Shown here: piece after piece, positions 10,970-24,589 of the stretch
Position numbering within the stretch: the stretch's first letter is position 1
Layout of the letters: the number at the start of each line of letters is the position of its first letter
Source: Bimastos eiseni
Taxonomy: Eukaryota > Annelida > Clitellata > Crassiclitellata > Lumbricidae
Direction of reading: 5' to 3'
DNA: 64,000 bases
Assembly (NCBI GenBank): GCA_959347315.1
Contig: OY365818.1
Location: forward strand, 5,896,120-5,960,119
Notes under the pieces: generated by a model
The model's database searches: none
What the model saw: only the letters and a program-made list of their open reading frames with translations
Told to the model about the DNA's origin: nothing
Position numbers and translations under genes: made by a program

Positions 10970-11144
10970 TCTCCCGAACGCCGACGACCAAGCGCATCCA
11001 TCGCCCGCCGTTTGTGGCGCCACCAAGCGGCCGAAACGCCTCAGCGTCCGTCAAAAGAGGCGACGCCTGGTGGTCGCCAGAGGTCTCTCTCTCGCTCTCA
11101 CTCCGTCGTAGTCGGTTCTAGGGAACCATTAGCAAGACCGCTCC
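10970..11144 (+). other. Possible non-coding 5' exon or promoter-proximal island of the GPCR
   Basis: This stretch is GC- and CpG-rich in otherwise AT-rich DNA and is followed at 11145 by a consensus donor GTAAGT. A pyrimidine-rich acceptor CCATTCCTACAG ends near 11569, upstream of the GPCR ATG, so the two could be spliced in the 5' UTR. The open frame across it has no recognisable domain. Transcript data are needed to call it an exon. Confidence 0.3.
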
Positions 11145-11703
11145 GTAAGTACCATCCACCGTCGAGTTTACGTCATTAACTAAATCAGATATCAGAGCGC
11201 TAGATAAGTTGCCACAACATGCCGGCATCGACGCTCACAGGCAGGGATGAGTAAAGAAGAAACGATGAGCTGAACTCTCCGACCTTTTTATCCCTAGTGC
11301 GAATGGTTCTTTTCCCGGCCACATGTGATGTCGTCAGTCTTTCTCAGGTAGAAAACGACGTTTATTTTCTTGACGCTATAGTTCTTCTGCCTTCACGTGG
11401 CAGGTAAATAACTGCTCCCGTTAGGGTGACAGTTAATCTGCTACTAACGGCGTTTGACAGTTGCTCTGCTAGTGTATGTACAGTTTGTGATAGTTGAGCC
11501 ACAGGAGCACGTGAGAAATTAATTGGATGTGCATTCCGAAAGCTTAATATTATTACCCATTCCTACAGTTAAGCCTATGCATTCAGAATAAACTTTGAAC
11601 ATTTGGGTCGTAGTGGTATGACTTCAAACGCTGTCTTAGCGAGAATAAGTTCGACATTATCCATAGCAACACTACATAACGGTCTGTGACGATAAACACT
11701 AAG

Positions 11704-12055
11704 ATGGCGGCGTTATATAACGACTCTGTGGACGATAATACATTCTTCGAGACTTTTGATGAGAGGCCAGGCCCCGACGGGGAATCGGAGGGGGTGGACG
11801 ATGTCGGGGTAAACTGCACCGATGGGAACGTAAGCTTTGACGTCACCAGTTACCTGAGGGAGCACCTTGGTCACCGTCATCGCAGCTTCGTCGAATCCAT
11901 CGTTCTCACGATCGTCTATTGTCTCATCCTTCTGACTGGAGTCACTGGAAACGTGTCCACCTGCATCGTCATCATCAAGAACAACTATCTACACACGGCA
12001 ACCAACTTCTATTTGTTCAGTCTGGCCATCTCTGACGTACTCACTCTAATACTCG
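11704..12055 (+). CDS. GPCR exon 1: N-terminus, TM1, TM2
   Basis: Starts at ATG in a strong context and ends one base into the codon for Gly118, before donor GTAAGT. It encodes the extracellular N-terminus, TM1 (about 64-89) and TM2 (about 100-117). A GTG-initiated extension at 11686 is not needed. Confidence 0.9.
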
Positions 12056-13269
12056 GTAAGTGTATAATTGTGTACGCGACAACCCTCTGCAGTATATACA
12101 CTGTGTCCTGAAATAAAGGGACCCTTAATCAGGGTCGTACCGAAGGGGGGTCAGCGGGCGCAAATGTGGAAAGGGCGCAAATGTGGAAAGGGCGCAAATT
12201 TCAAGATGAAATAAATTATTATTCCACATGCACTATTTTCAAAATGTGGGAGCACCAAATTGATGCAACGTATAGGGCGCAATTAGCTAGGCACAGCACA
12301 GGTCGCAATTATAGCTCGGTACGGCCCTGCCCCTAATAATAATACGATAATAAATAGTAAATAACCTTCAATTTTTAAAATTCCGAAACCATTTTAATCC
12401 TGTTATATTTATCTACACATTTATGATTTATCAACGTCCTTATTAAAAAAATATACGTCATAGTGACATCTTTATATTACAAGGCTGGAATGAACTTTAT
12501 AAGCTGGTCATTGGTGTTTCAATTGGTCAATGACGCCCTCGTCTTGAAGCTTGTGTTGTCGCCAAAGGCGAACACTTTGAACACACCTTCTAGTCTACTA
12601 TTATTCAAACACAAAAATAAATTTTAATACATTTATGCAGTTTATCGATAATCTTTAAAAAGTTGAAAATTTCGTTAATGAATTGTAGGCCGTCTTTATT
12701 GCTTAACTTTGGTGCAAATGACGTCGCTATGACGTCACTATTGGATGACAGGAACTACCATATTTTATGCAGTATTAGATACTTATGTCAGGATTAAAAC
12801 GGTTTTGGAAATTTAAAAATCGACAAATACTTCCTATTTTCATATTATCATTAGGGGTCCCTTTATTTCCGGACACAGTGTATATATATATATATATATT
12901 TATATATATGGGCCTTATATAGTTTTATGTTCATGTATCAATTATATTCAAATATATCTATATATACATATTCATTAATTATATGTTTTAATCTGAGCTG
13001 CAGAGGAGAACGTTTTTCTATCTGTCCGAACAAAAGTTCGCGAACGGAACGCCTTGACGATATGAACAGCTCTACGAAACGTTCTCAGCGAATTTCTAGG
13101 TCAACGGAATTATTTTCAGCACACAATTTACTTAAAATTTTGATAATTGGACATTTTCTTCTTTCGAATTACACAGTTCGTCGATATTCAGGATCGATCC
13201 GAAGAGCGCATGCACCCGCTGAGTTCAAAATTTAATCCCCTGCAGACGAAAAACTGAGCTTGAAGACTA

Positions 13270-13303
<34 letters not shown>

Positions 13304-13333
13304 GCCTCTCGCGCTCTCACTCTCTCACTCTCT

Positions 13334-13371
<38 letters not shown>

Positions 13372-16300
13372 GCACTGGTCAATTTATTGATAGTCATCAT
13401 AAATCGAGAGACTCATTTGCCAGGCAATGAATCACTCACTCGTCTTCGCTCATTTGCTCTCTAAACCCCTCTTTATCGATCATTCAATCACTAATTCAGT
13501 CGGTCGAACAGTGCGCTAAATAAGTTGCCACTAATTGTGTTCCTCTCAGGAACGAATCAAACGGACGATGATTAACTAATTCAGTCGATCAATCACTAAA
13601 TCAATCAATCAATCGACCAATCAACCAGCCTTTGGTTCCCTTTCTTCACCGCAATTATAATATATTCTTTTATGGACCGCCAAGTGCAAAGGTGACCTAT
13701 ACCAGTGTGATTCCCAAACTATGGGTCGCGACCCAAAAGTGGGTCGTGGTGTCTTGTCAAGTGGGTCGCCATGCTTCAGGTTCGCTTTAAAATAGTTCCA
13801 ATAAATTCAGAAAAACAAAATGACAAATTGTTCTCATGGCCTTTTGTGTTGTATTGTCACTACAGTACACTCCAATGAGTGACAGAGTGACATCATTGTA
13901 TCGAGCATATAATATTCAATGCATGCATTGAAATTGACGTTTAAATGCTAATTAAATTTTAACACAATACTGTTCGCCTTTGTGAGGTGGGTCGCGAGCA
14001 TTTAAAGATTTTCGGAAGTGGGTCCCAAGACCAATAAGTTTGGGAAACACTGACCTACGCGGTGCACTAGTCTCTAAGCTATAATATAGCCTTAGTGATT
14101 AGTGAGGTCCAAGGAAGCAAAGGAAGACGGAAATTAACTTTCGGACGCCTATGGTTAAGCAAAAACTAAACGGACTGACTGTTAAAGAGACTTTTCCCAT
14201 TCTTCTGCTGCAGACGCCATTTTGGGAAGAGCCACGTACGTCAGCAAACGCGTGTAACAAACTGGCAGGTAGTAGTTTCCGTTTAAAGACACTTTGTTAT
14301 ATCAAATATCATTAGCGTCGCCCTCCTCCTTTATCCAGGCTTCGGACTGACACTAAAGGAGTGCGAACAGTGGTGGAGTTTTACTGGAAGGTTCTACTGG
14401 TAGGTCGTATTATCATTTTGTCGTATATATATATATATATGCATCGGGGCATTTGTAAAACGCCACAATGGCGTCTAGTGTCTCGGCTTCATCTTATGAC
14501 CTGGAGTTAACATATGTACACAGATCCTACCTATGCCACTGGAGTATTTTATTTCTTCGAAAAACGGGTGAATTGATATATCTCTTTCTTCTGTACGCAG
14601 TTACCTGATTTCATCGATATAATAATTATAATCTGTGTTTTCTGCACACCGTGATTTAATTGATATCAATATCTTCTGTACGCAGTGACCTGATTTTCAC
14701 ATATCGGCTCCACAGGCTATACATAAACGTACTCTGGAGGCATGTGGGTACATCTTCAGGCTCTGAGGTTGCCTTTCTTTCATAGATTTTAGCCATGCGA
14801 CGGAGAAAAAGTTGGTCTCCCTGATGCGGTATTATGGCCGCTGAGACATTTTCGAAGATTTACATTACAAGGCCATTAATTATCATCCGCCATTGCTGGT
14901 CACTAGGAGCGGAGCGTTATGGGGGAGGGGAACCGTCCCCTTGAAAATTTCAGGTGGAGAGGTTGGAGCTGCTTATACCCGCTAATATTTCTCAAATATT
15001 TCATGAATATCATGAGTTTCTTTACTGTTTCCGCTGTTTAACCTTTTTTGCTGTATTCATGTGCTTGGGAATTGAAATTGTCCGGTCTGTCCCAAACCCA
15101 AATTTTTTCAACATGTCTTCCAAATCCAGGAACAGGTCTTTACCTATGCCAGCCACTGTTGTCACAGACTGTGTCTCTGTCTCTCTGTTACTCTCTCTAT
15201 CGCTCTATCTCAGTCTCTCTCTATCTCTTTCTCTCTGTCCGTTCGCCCTGAGGTATAATAACCATCATCTGCAATAAATTCAAGTCACCACAAACTGGAA
15301 ATGATGCCATCCGCATTGACCCTGCAATTATGTAGCCATTGCCTGCACTTAGAATAAGACTAAAATCGCTTCATGCAATTATTGCCAAACACGGAAAAGA
15401 AATTATTTCCAACAATCTCCGGTGCGAACTGCTTTCGAAATCTATAGCCAACTGCCGAAGACACGTCTGTTATGGACGGAGAATATGCGCCTAATCAGCC
15501 TTTTTTATGGCTATCATGTGCGCACGATTAAACGCAATGCAAAGAGAAGAGCTACTAATAAGCTTATGGACAATGTATGTATATGTGCATGTATATAGGT
15601 ATGCACTGTTCATACATTTATATATGTGCTCGCATATATATACGCTTTCACACACATATATATATATATATATATTAATATATATATATATATATGTATG
15701 CTTACATGATATGTAAGCAAGCATATATACGTATATATATTATATATATATACTATATATATGTGCATATATACATTTTTCAGGTAGATAATTTTGTGCG
15801 TCAGTGGGTCTTATCCTTTGAAGAACAGACAAACAATGCGAACACGAAACAGTTAATTATTACCTTTGATTTATATCGTAATTGCAATCAGCTCATACCT
15901 GGTCTTGATCTGCGCTTAAGAAAGATTATGCATGCGCTCGATAGAAATAACAAGAGATCTGTGATGTTGTTGTTTACTAATTAATAAATAAGCGTGATAT
16001 ATTACCTAAAGTATAACACTTAACATTATATACATACATTTATATTTATAATACTAGTTAATGTAGGTCATATGAGGAGTTTTATAGGTGACCCCCTGCA
16101 TGATGAAAGACATCATCGAGACGTACATCAAACGATGAAGAGTAAACACGTATAAAAAACAAATAAACCAAAACACACACTCACACACACGCACACACAC
16201 ACACGCACACACATACGCACACGCACACACACTAATGTCGAGTGGGGCTGCATAAGTATGCGATTGCAATTACGATATACCTACGCACACCTTCGGAGAG

Positions 16301-19300
16301 GGAGGAGTGGAATAATGGAGAACACACTGGAGCGCAGAGCTGAGGAACAGGATTCGATTCTCGAATCCAAGTAAGATTGACTAGTCCTTCTTTCGCTAGG
16401 CGTTGGTTCAATTAGATGCATGGCGTGATGGGCGCCCTGCGTGGCTGCCGACTGTTAAGTTCGACTCCTGTAACGACTTGTCAACATTCAGCCTGTCAGT
16501 TTGAGATTATAATTAAATATTTATTATATTTAGTTATACAATACCTTGCATTTCACAAAGTCAGATTGTTTGCAGTGATTCTGTGAGAGACAGGAACACA
16601 ACGTGAATGGAATTGTTTGTGACTCCCACTTTCCTCGGAACTCACCCAGAGATCGGTGAGAAATCGACAGAATATCATTTATTCATAGGGTAGACTCCCC
16701 GGTAGAGCAGACTCTGACACCACCTTTGACGCCCTTTTGACCACCGAGCGATGAATAGAATAACAGTAGTCAACCTTTTCTTTCATGACCTTCCTGCTCC
16801 GAAATGGTCCGAAATGTAACGTTGGCGTAATTGAATATTTATTCAGGATACCCAAAGCGCTAAAGCCTAAATGAGATAAAATGCAAATACGAGCGAAAAT
16901 ATCACACCAGTTAGCAAAACAGCAGACTGGAAGAGGCAATTACAGTGGACCCTGATGAAGTGGCAATGGTCCAGGGAAGAGGGCGCTACACGTGCTTTGG
17001 CATTTGAATCCTGGCGAGGCAAAAGTTAACCCGCTGTAAGCTTACTTATGTAGCTGATCATTTATATAGCGATTGTTGGAACCTTGCAGTTAATCACTGA
17101 GTACATTTCCTTTTTCTTTCAGTCATTTTGCGGAAATATGCTTATAACGTCTGTCACGAAGTATCTCTGTCTATCAGCCTCTCACCGGGTGTGTCTGTCT
17201 CTCTGACTGCGTCTGCCTGTCTCTTTGTCTGCGTTTGTCTGTGTGCTTGCCTCTATATATGCGTCTCTCTGTCTCCCTCTCTGTGTCAGTCTGTCTGCCT
17301 CTCAATTAGCGTCCACTTGCCTACGTAGCTGTGTCTGTCTGTCCCTGTTCATGTCGGTTTGTATCTGTCTGTCTCCCTCTCTGTGTACGTCTGCCCGTCA
17401 CGTTGCCTTTATGTGCGTCTCTCGTATATATTATATTAGTAGGCTCCATCTTCTACACTCTGTCTTCGTATTATAATATTATATGTATGCAAATGAGACG
17501 AATGAAATCGTTTATATATGCGACAATAAATCTTTATACAGTCTATGGACACACTCTTGTGTTAAGATATTCATTGTGCACCAGCGCAGAGTGACGTCAA
17601 CACGGACGCGTGATAGACATGTTTAGAGCGTAGAGTGGCAGAGGGAAAAAATGTGTCGCCATTTCCACACGATTTCCGTGGGTGTGTCCCCACGACTCCC
17701 CAGTCCCCATCCCACCAGGTCGGTCCCCATTTCCCACCCCATTAGCTTTAGGTCTGTCCTCGTCCATATTGCCAATCCAAAGAACGCTCATAAATAGATG
17801 AAACGCTCATGTACTGCAAAAATCTGTTGAAATCTTAAGCCCTCTAATAATAAAAATAATTATAACAATAAAAAAGTAAGCATAATGGCCCAAAGTAACT
17901 GGCAGTATCCCGTCGTTGGTACTTTATGACATCTTTATCCTCGGATCCATAAGAATAATGTCGTTCAATGGGTGATTTATATAGCGCTGTGTGAAATTTC
18001 TCTGCTCTCCTGGGGCAAGCACGTGAGGGTCGACGAATCGTTTCCGCTTATTCGTGACCCACGTAATATGAATAAATTGCAAAAAGGTCCGACAGCTTGA
18101 ACAGAGGGCCTAGAGGGCAGAAATCCAGGAACCACTGAGATATGGAAATTTCCACTCCCACGCAACGATTTATAGGTTTAACGGTAGACATTTGTCGTTA
18201 AACTATCATCTAGAATTAGAGGACAAGACAATGAAATGACGTCAATCGTTGAATATGGTTATTCGAATACGTTCAACAATCAAATGACGTCATTCGCACA
18301 CTATGATTATTTGTAGAGGTGCAACAATCAAATGACGTCATTGTCAACCATGAATATTCACAGAGGCGTAAAAATCAAATGACGTCATTTGACAGCAACA
18401 ACTATTTCAAGAGTTGCGACAATCAAATGATGCCATTCACACCACGATTTTTCTAAGAGGTGAAACAAGTATTATAATGGTGACGTCCTTCGTTTATTGA
18501 ATTAATACTCGCAAGAAGAGCGACAATAAAATGACGCCAGTCAGCGATTAGTCGCAAGAGGTGCGACAACGAGATGACCTCATGTGTCGTCATTGATTGA
18601 TCGATGGAGTTTCGACAATCAGATGACGTCATACATTGCCGAGAGACGTTATCTTGATATCTGTAGCACATGATTATTATAATCATAGCGACATACTAAA
18701 ACGTGAAAGTCCTTATTTTACACCGCAAGATAATTAACTGACACACAAACTGATCAACCAATCTGGTAGTTGCGGATTTCTTTTCATATAGCGCTGTTAT
18801 TGAACTGGTCCACTTGAAAGTTGAAACAGCCTTTTGTGTAGTAGAGGACACCGGATACTATTATAGACTACAGCCTACCTAAATGTCTTGTTTTCAATTT
18901 TTCAATGAAACGCATGCTCTTCATGCCGTAATTTTCGTTTAGTTTCAAACTGACAAACTGCAGTTTGATGGCAAATACAAGATGCACTAATGACGACAAG
19001 TTATTACACGAGTCGAATTTAACTGTCGGCAGCCATGCAAGGCGCCCATTACGTTAGACGTCTCATTTTAACAAACGCCACTGCTCTGCGAAAGACGTGT
19101 TACAGTCAACCTTATGGGGAAACGGGTATCGAACTCGGTTCCTCAACACTGCGCCCCAGTGTGTCATGCGTTACTTTACATCTACTCCCCTTGCGACAGG
19201 GTTCGTGAATACACTTTTTACATGCACATACATTCAAACTGAAGCTTTAAACTTTAGAGTTTGCTGTTGATATTAAGACGTATGTGCATTTAAAACTTGT

Positions 19301-22300
19301 CAACGCAGTATCAACAGAAGTGAACCGAGTTAATGTACGCCTGAACCTTCACAGTATACGCTTTTGAAATCGACCTTTTAACGACTTGGATGTGCACGTT
19401 ATCTAGAAGTTGCGCCATAGAAATACGGTTGCTCTCTGATACCTTTTCACGCTTAGAATAATTTGCCCAATTTTTTTGAAGTACCGAGTCATTTGTTCCT
19501 CTCCCTGTCTACGTCATCCCTTGCATTTTTCTCCATATCCACATTTCTCAAGCATCGATCATCCTCTGCGACATCTTTGTCTCAGCCATATCTCGCAACC
19601 GTATAATATTATTTATCCATAACACGCATTACTAATTTGCTCAGTGTTATCCTTCTTTAGACTTCCATATCACATCGGCCATAATTATACTCAGGCTATT
19701 AATACTCTCCATCAACGGTATAAGTACGCTAAGCCCGAACAAAGGTATTATCGCACGGAACGGCGAAAGACTCAAGATATTGGATCAAAGATTCCGGTGT
19801 TGAATAGAATACTAATGGAGGAAACGCTGGAGTAATGTTTGCCAGAGAGAAGAAATGCATTAAATACAATGCAAGGTTGAAATGCCAAGCGGCGGAATCT
19901 GGTGCTGCTAAACGTGGGTAGTTGCAGTTTAAGGACACTGTGTGGTAACAGAGACCATTAGCGCCGCCCTCCTCCTTTATCCAATCTTGGGACTGGCAAT
20001 GGCAGAGTACAGCTAGTTGCGGAGCTGCTGCAAAATGTCAGAACAAGAGTATTTCTTAAGTTCCTATAGGCCAACTGGTTTCTGGCTAAAGATAGCAAGA
20101 AAAGCGGAGAATTTTGGTTCATATGGGCCTGCTGCGCAGATCGGATAAGACTTGAGGCGTGTTCCGAGAAAGGCTTTTCGTCTTAACCGAATTTCCTAGT
20201 ATTTGACGGGTGCCATAACCAGAACCCAGGACCTGAAAGCTACGTGTCCTGATATCACTTCCAAGACTTACTGCAAAACGAGATTTATTATGACAACGAT
20301 GTCCTTTTCACTGCAAATGATAAATTTGGCGTTAGAACGGTTCCATCTCGTTGTATATTCTGATTCAACTGGACCCAAGGCTGTTAACAATACTGAAAAA
20401 AGCATTGCGATACCAATACCAATACTTTTTCTTCAAAGTATTGCAATACCAATACCAATACTTTCACAGATACTTTTTGACGAGCAAATTTCCTGTTTAT
20501 TCACACAAAACACGTGCTAAAGAAAAAGGAGTAGACCAATAACATCAATGCTAATCTTACATACAATAAAGCAGCATAATTACAATTATTACCTTTCACG
20601 TGTCAAAGATCAGTATAATTACAATAATAATTTTAAAAAAAAATCAGAATAACTACAATTATTATGAAAATTATTATTTTCGAAATGTGTGCTACACGAT
20701 GGCCTATCGGTAACGCGCTTGCTCGCGTAGCATGCATGCGCTTGACTCTGTGTAACGACCCTGGGCAAGTTAATTGTTTGCGCCTTTGTCGCCAAGCAGT
20801 AAGCTGGGAAGTTAACGGTAAGTCCTGCGATATCACTGGCTTTGTACTTTGGGATTCGTCCATTGCCGGCTCAAGGGCCTAGGAAAAAGAGATGAGCACC
20901 TCTCCAACGTTGCGTATGGAATGTAAACTGACCACTACTCAAGGACAAGGATGTGCGTAGAGGGGAAACACTATAATTATATCCGTTCGTTTCCATATTT
21001 ATAGATTCCTTCCATTCACACCATAGATCGTAGATTGCAACAAGAGACCATTTTCTGAGCGTGATGAATTATTGCTCACCATTTCTTAAAGATAACGGAT
21101 GCTTTTGAATTCTGCGGAGAGAATTTCAGAGGGTTACGTCTCCTACCTGCCAATCATAATGGGCCTTTACCAAGCAAGAGGTTTGGCAGCCGGGTCATTA
21201 CTTGCAGATTCAGTCACTGGTCAGTACTGGTACTATTGGCTTAGTACCTCTCTTTCACCAGGCAGAAGACATTGGATATTTGCATATCAATAATAATATG
21301 GGCCGCAACGATCACATATACACGTACAGACACAAACACACGCACACACATAGACGCATATTGCTATGCATATCATTTATAAATTCATTTAAGTACTTTC
21401 TAGATCTGCCTATACAGGTGCCTCTCTACTTACCTGCCTGTGTGGAATATTGTCGTCTCCTTTCCGTAGGGGCTAGATTGGTGATTAGTGATTGACTTAT
21501 ATAACCCTTCCCTCTGCTTCTACGTGATATGCATAACAATACGCGTGTGTATTAGTGTGTTACTGTGTTTGTGTCTTTACGTGAATATGTGATCGTTGCG
21601 ACCCATAATTATTTATTGATATGCAAATAGCCAACGTCTTCTGCTCGGACAGAGTGCCTGGTGAAAGAGAGCCACAGAGCCAATTGTCCCATTAGGCCTA
21701 CTGACCAGTAAGGCAGTGACTAAATCTACAGGCAATGACCCAGCTACCAAACCTCTTGTTTGGTAAAGGTACATTATGATTGGTGGGTAGGAAACTACAA
21801 AAATCCGCAGAATCCAAAACCGTCCATTGGGCAAATATTTCAAGTGGAAGAGAAATATTCTAATATTTCATTACGGTGAAAAAAGTATTGGTATCGCGCA
21901 TCGATTACTGGTTTAAAAAGTATTGCGATACACGCTGCGATACTGCAATAGGATCGCCGATACTTTATCGCGATATTAACAGCCCTGACTGGACCCAACC
22001 TGTTGTAAATAAATGTTAATGGAATTTGACGTAATCTAGACACCCTGACAATGGTAGGCCCTATTTGGACTTTGGAAGTAGCCCAACCTGTAAGTGGTAA
22101 TTGAATGCAACTTGTTGTAAGCACTCAACCTGTTGTGAATAAGCGTCAAGGGTATCTGGAGGCAACCTGTTGTAATCGCTCAACCTGTTGTAAAAAATTG
22201 TCAATGGTATCTGGATGAGCCTGTTGTTAACACCCTGTCAATGCTAACTCATTAACAATGTGGAGGCAACCTCTCTTAGCTAAACGTATCTCTCAACAAA

Positions 22301-23147
22301 CGTTCTGATTGGCCATTTCATTTGCGTTCCAATCTCCATGTAAAGCTGAGTTGCCGTTGCAATCCCAGTATTTTTTACCTTCTTTTCATTAACTTGGTTT
22401 GCGCAAAGTTTGTCATGAACGTTGGATCGTCGGTTCGTCGGATTTCTTTCAACTCTTTTTTCAGTAAGTTCCCGTCGACCTACAGAGCTGAAATTCAGCA
22501 CACACGTCACGCTTGAATGACAATGCAATGTATCAAATTTTTACGGACATAGCTAAAAAATCTAGAAAAAATGAAGAAATGCAAAAAATCAAATATCGTT
22601 TACCCACTCGAACGAGTCCTCCTTGACGAGTTCCACTCCGGAAAGTTTGCATCGTAAATGATAATTTAAGGAAATGGATCGAAAACTTGCACAGGAATCA
22701 TTTGTTTATGTGGCGCTGGACTAGTTCGCATCGATGTCCGTCCACAGATGTAAATAGTCAATAAAAGAGAGTCCTGAAAACCCATGTTTTTACTTCACTT
22801 GTTCTTTCCCCGATGGCAACGACTACCGTATACATAGCACAAGAGGTGTTTATCTCAACGTTGATACGACACCATCACACTACACGCACTCACGCACAAC
22901 AGCTTGATTAACCCCTTCCCGTGACAGCGGCACCTAACGAACGAGCCACCCAATTTTCCCCCCATCTCATCCCCTTCCCCATTCTGCGAGCAGGCTTTCC
23001 ACGTCGACAGGGATGTTATAAACGAAGTTATAAAGACGTCGCCGGAAAACAAAGCATTTACGTCTTCGTCATCAGCGAATGTAAATTAATAACACTGGGC
23101 ACGCGTCTCGTAAGCCACGCCAGGCTTTTACAGACAAACTGATAGGC

Positions 23148-23203
<56 letters not shown>

Positions 23204-23208
23204 TGCCG

Positions 23209-23295
<87 letters not shown>

Positions 23296-23303
23296 TGCCG
23301 GAC

Positions 23304-23339
<36 letters not shown>

Positions 23340-24506
23340 TGCCGGACAGATAGACGGCCGGACAGACTAAAATAAAGACAGACAGGCAGAGAGAGAGAGA
23401 GAGAGACGGACGGATAGACAAGCATGCGAACTGCCAAACAGGCAGGAGAACAGACTGATTGACTGCCAGATAGACACGCAGACGGACAAAGAGACAAAGA
23501 GCCTTAGCAAACAACAGACTGACCGACCGATCGACAGACAGATAGACAGACATCCACGCTTAGATACAGGCCGACGCACAGTGTCATCAGGTGGAACTGT
23601 GCATTTGTGTAGAGCCTAAATTTTGCAATATATATTCGGTTCACGACCGAGAATCGTGCGGTTCCAACGGTTCCTTCCGGATCTTCGTTTATATCTTTTT
23701 GCGTCGATTCGGCCATAGTAGCCAGTGAATGGTAAGAGAGATATTGTTTAACGAGGCAATCAGTGCACTGATCGACCCTCAGACTAAATGAAAAGCAGCT
23801 GTGTGGGGGTTTGGGGGCGGGGTGAAATGAGGAGGCGAGGTTAAAGCATGTCTTCACATACATTGACAATGTCGTCTGCGTATCTAGATGGAGTTTTTCG
23901 TCGCCTCATAGTCACATTTAGACGTGACCGTACTCGTATTACAAATTTAATTAATTAATTAATTAATTAATTAATTAATCACGGTTATTTTGATTGCTGC
24001 TACTTCTACTACTGCTACTGCTACTGCTGCTATTGATATTATTATTTCACTATTATATTATCCGAATGCAGATATACAAATACTTAAATACATGTATAAA
24101 TAAATATATATATACATTAAATAGCACATACATATGCATGTATATAATATTATTATATACATGTGCATATGAATGCACTTATACTGTTTTAATGCAAATT
24201 CCGTTAAGATGCACGTTCATAATTAGAGCTACATTCATCGTCAAGCCATGAATATTATATACTCAGAGTTAGTATTGGCAGATATTATGCAATGTTATTT
24301 GCGTTAATTTATCCTCATGTGATCTATTGTATTGCAGGTTTAACGCAAAAATACGCACACATAATATCACTGACTTATATATATATGTTATATATACTAT
24401 ATATAATATAGAGAGAGAGAGGAAGAGATGGAGAGAGTATGTATATATATGCAGAGAAAGAGAGAGTGAGAGAGAGATATATATAGTCAGAAACAGAGGG
24501 AGACAC

Positions 24507-24589
<83 letters not shown>

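Larger units (their letters stand above)
4881..11703. other. Intergenic region between MRPL23 and the GPCR
   Basis: No gene recognised. Contents are the repeats listed separately, AT-rich DNA at 7080-7450 and 8990-9760, and a CpG-rich patch at about 10970-11160 that may be a GPCR 5' exon. Confidence 0.7.
20376..21987. mobile_element. hAT-like fold-back element, 1612 bp, perfect 8-bp target duplication
   Basis: The left end CAAGGCTGTTAAC and the right end GTTAACAGCCCTG (preceded by GCGATA) are inverted, and ACTGGACC flanks it on both sides (20368-20375, 21988-21995). Subterminal regions rich in GCGATACCAATACTTTTT are inverted relative to each other (20395-20480 against 21870-21965). A long inverted repeat lies inside. 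No transposase frame is seen, so it is non-autonomous. Confidence 0.85.

Noticed and set aside
23072..23553. Two 141-codon reverse frames rich in Cys/Leu/Ser/Val
   Set aside because: Translation of (GACA)n on the opposite strand.
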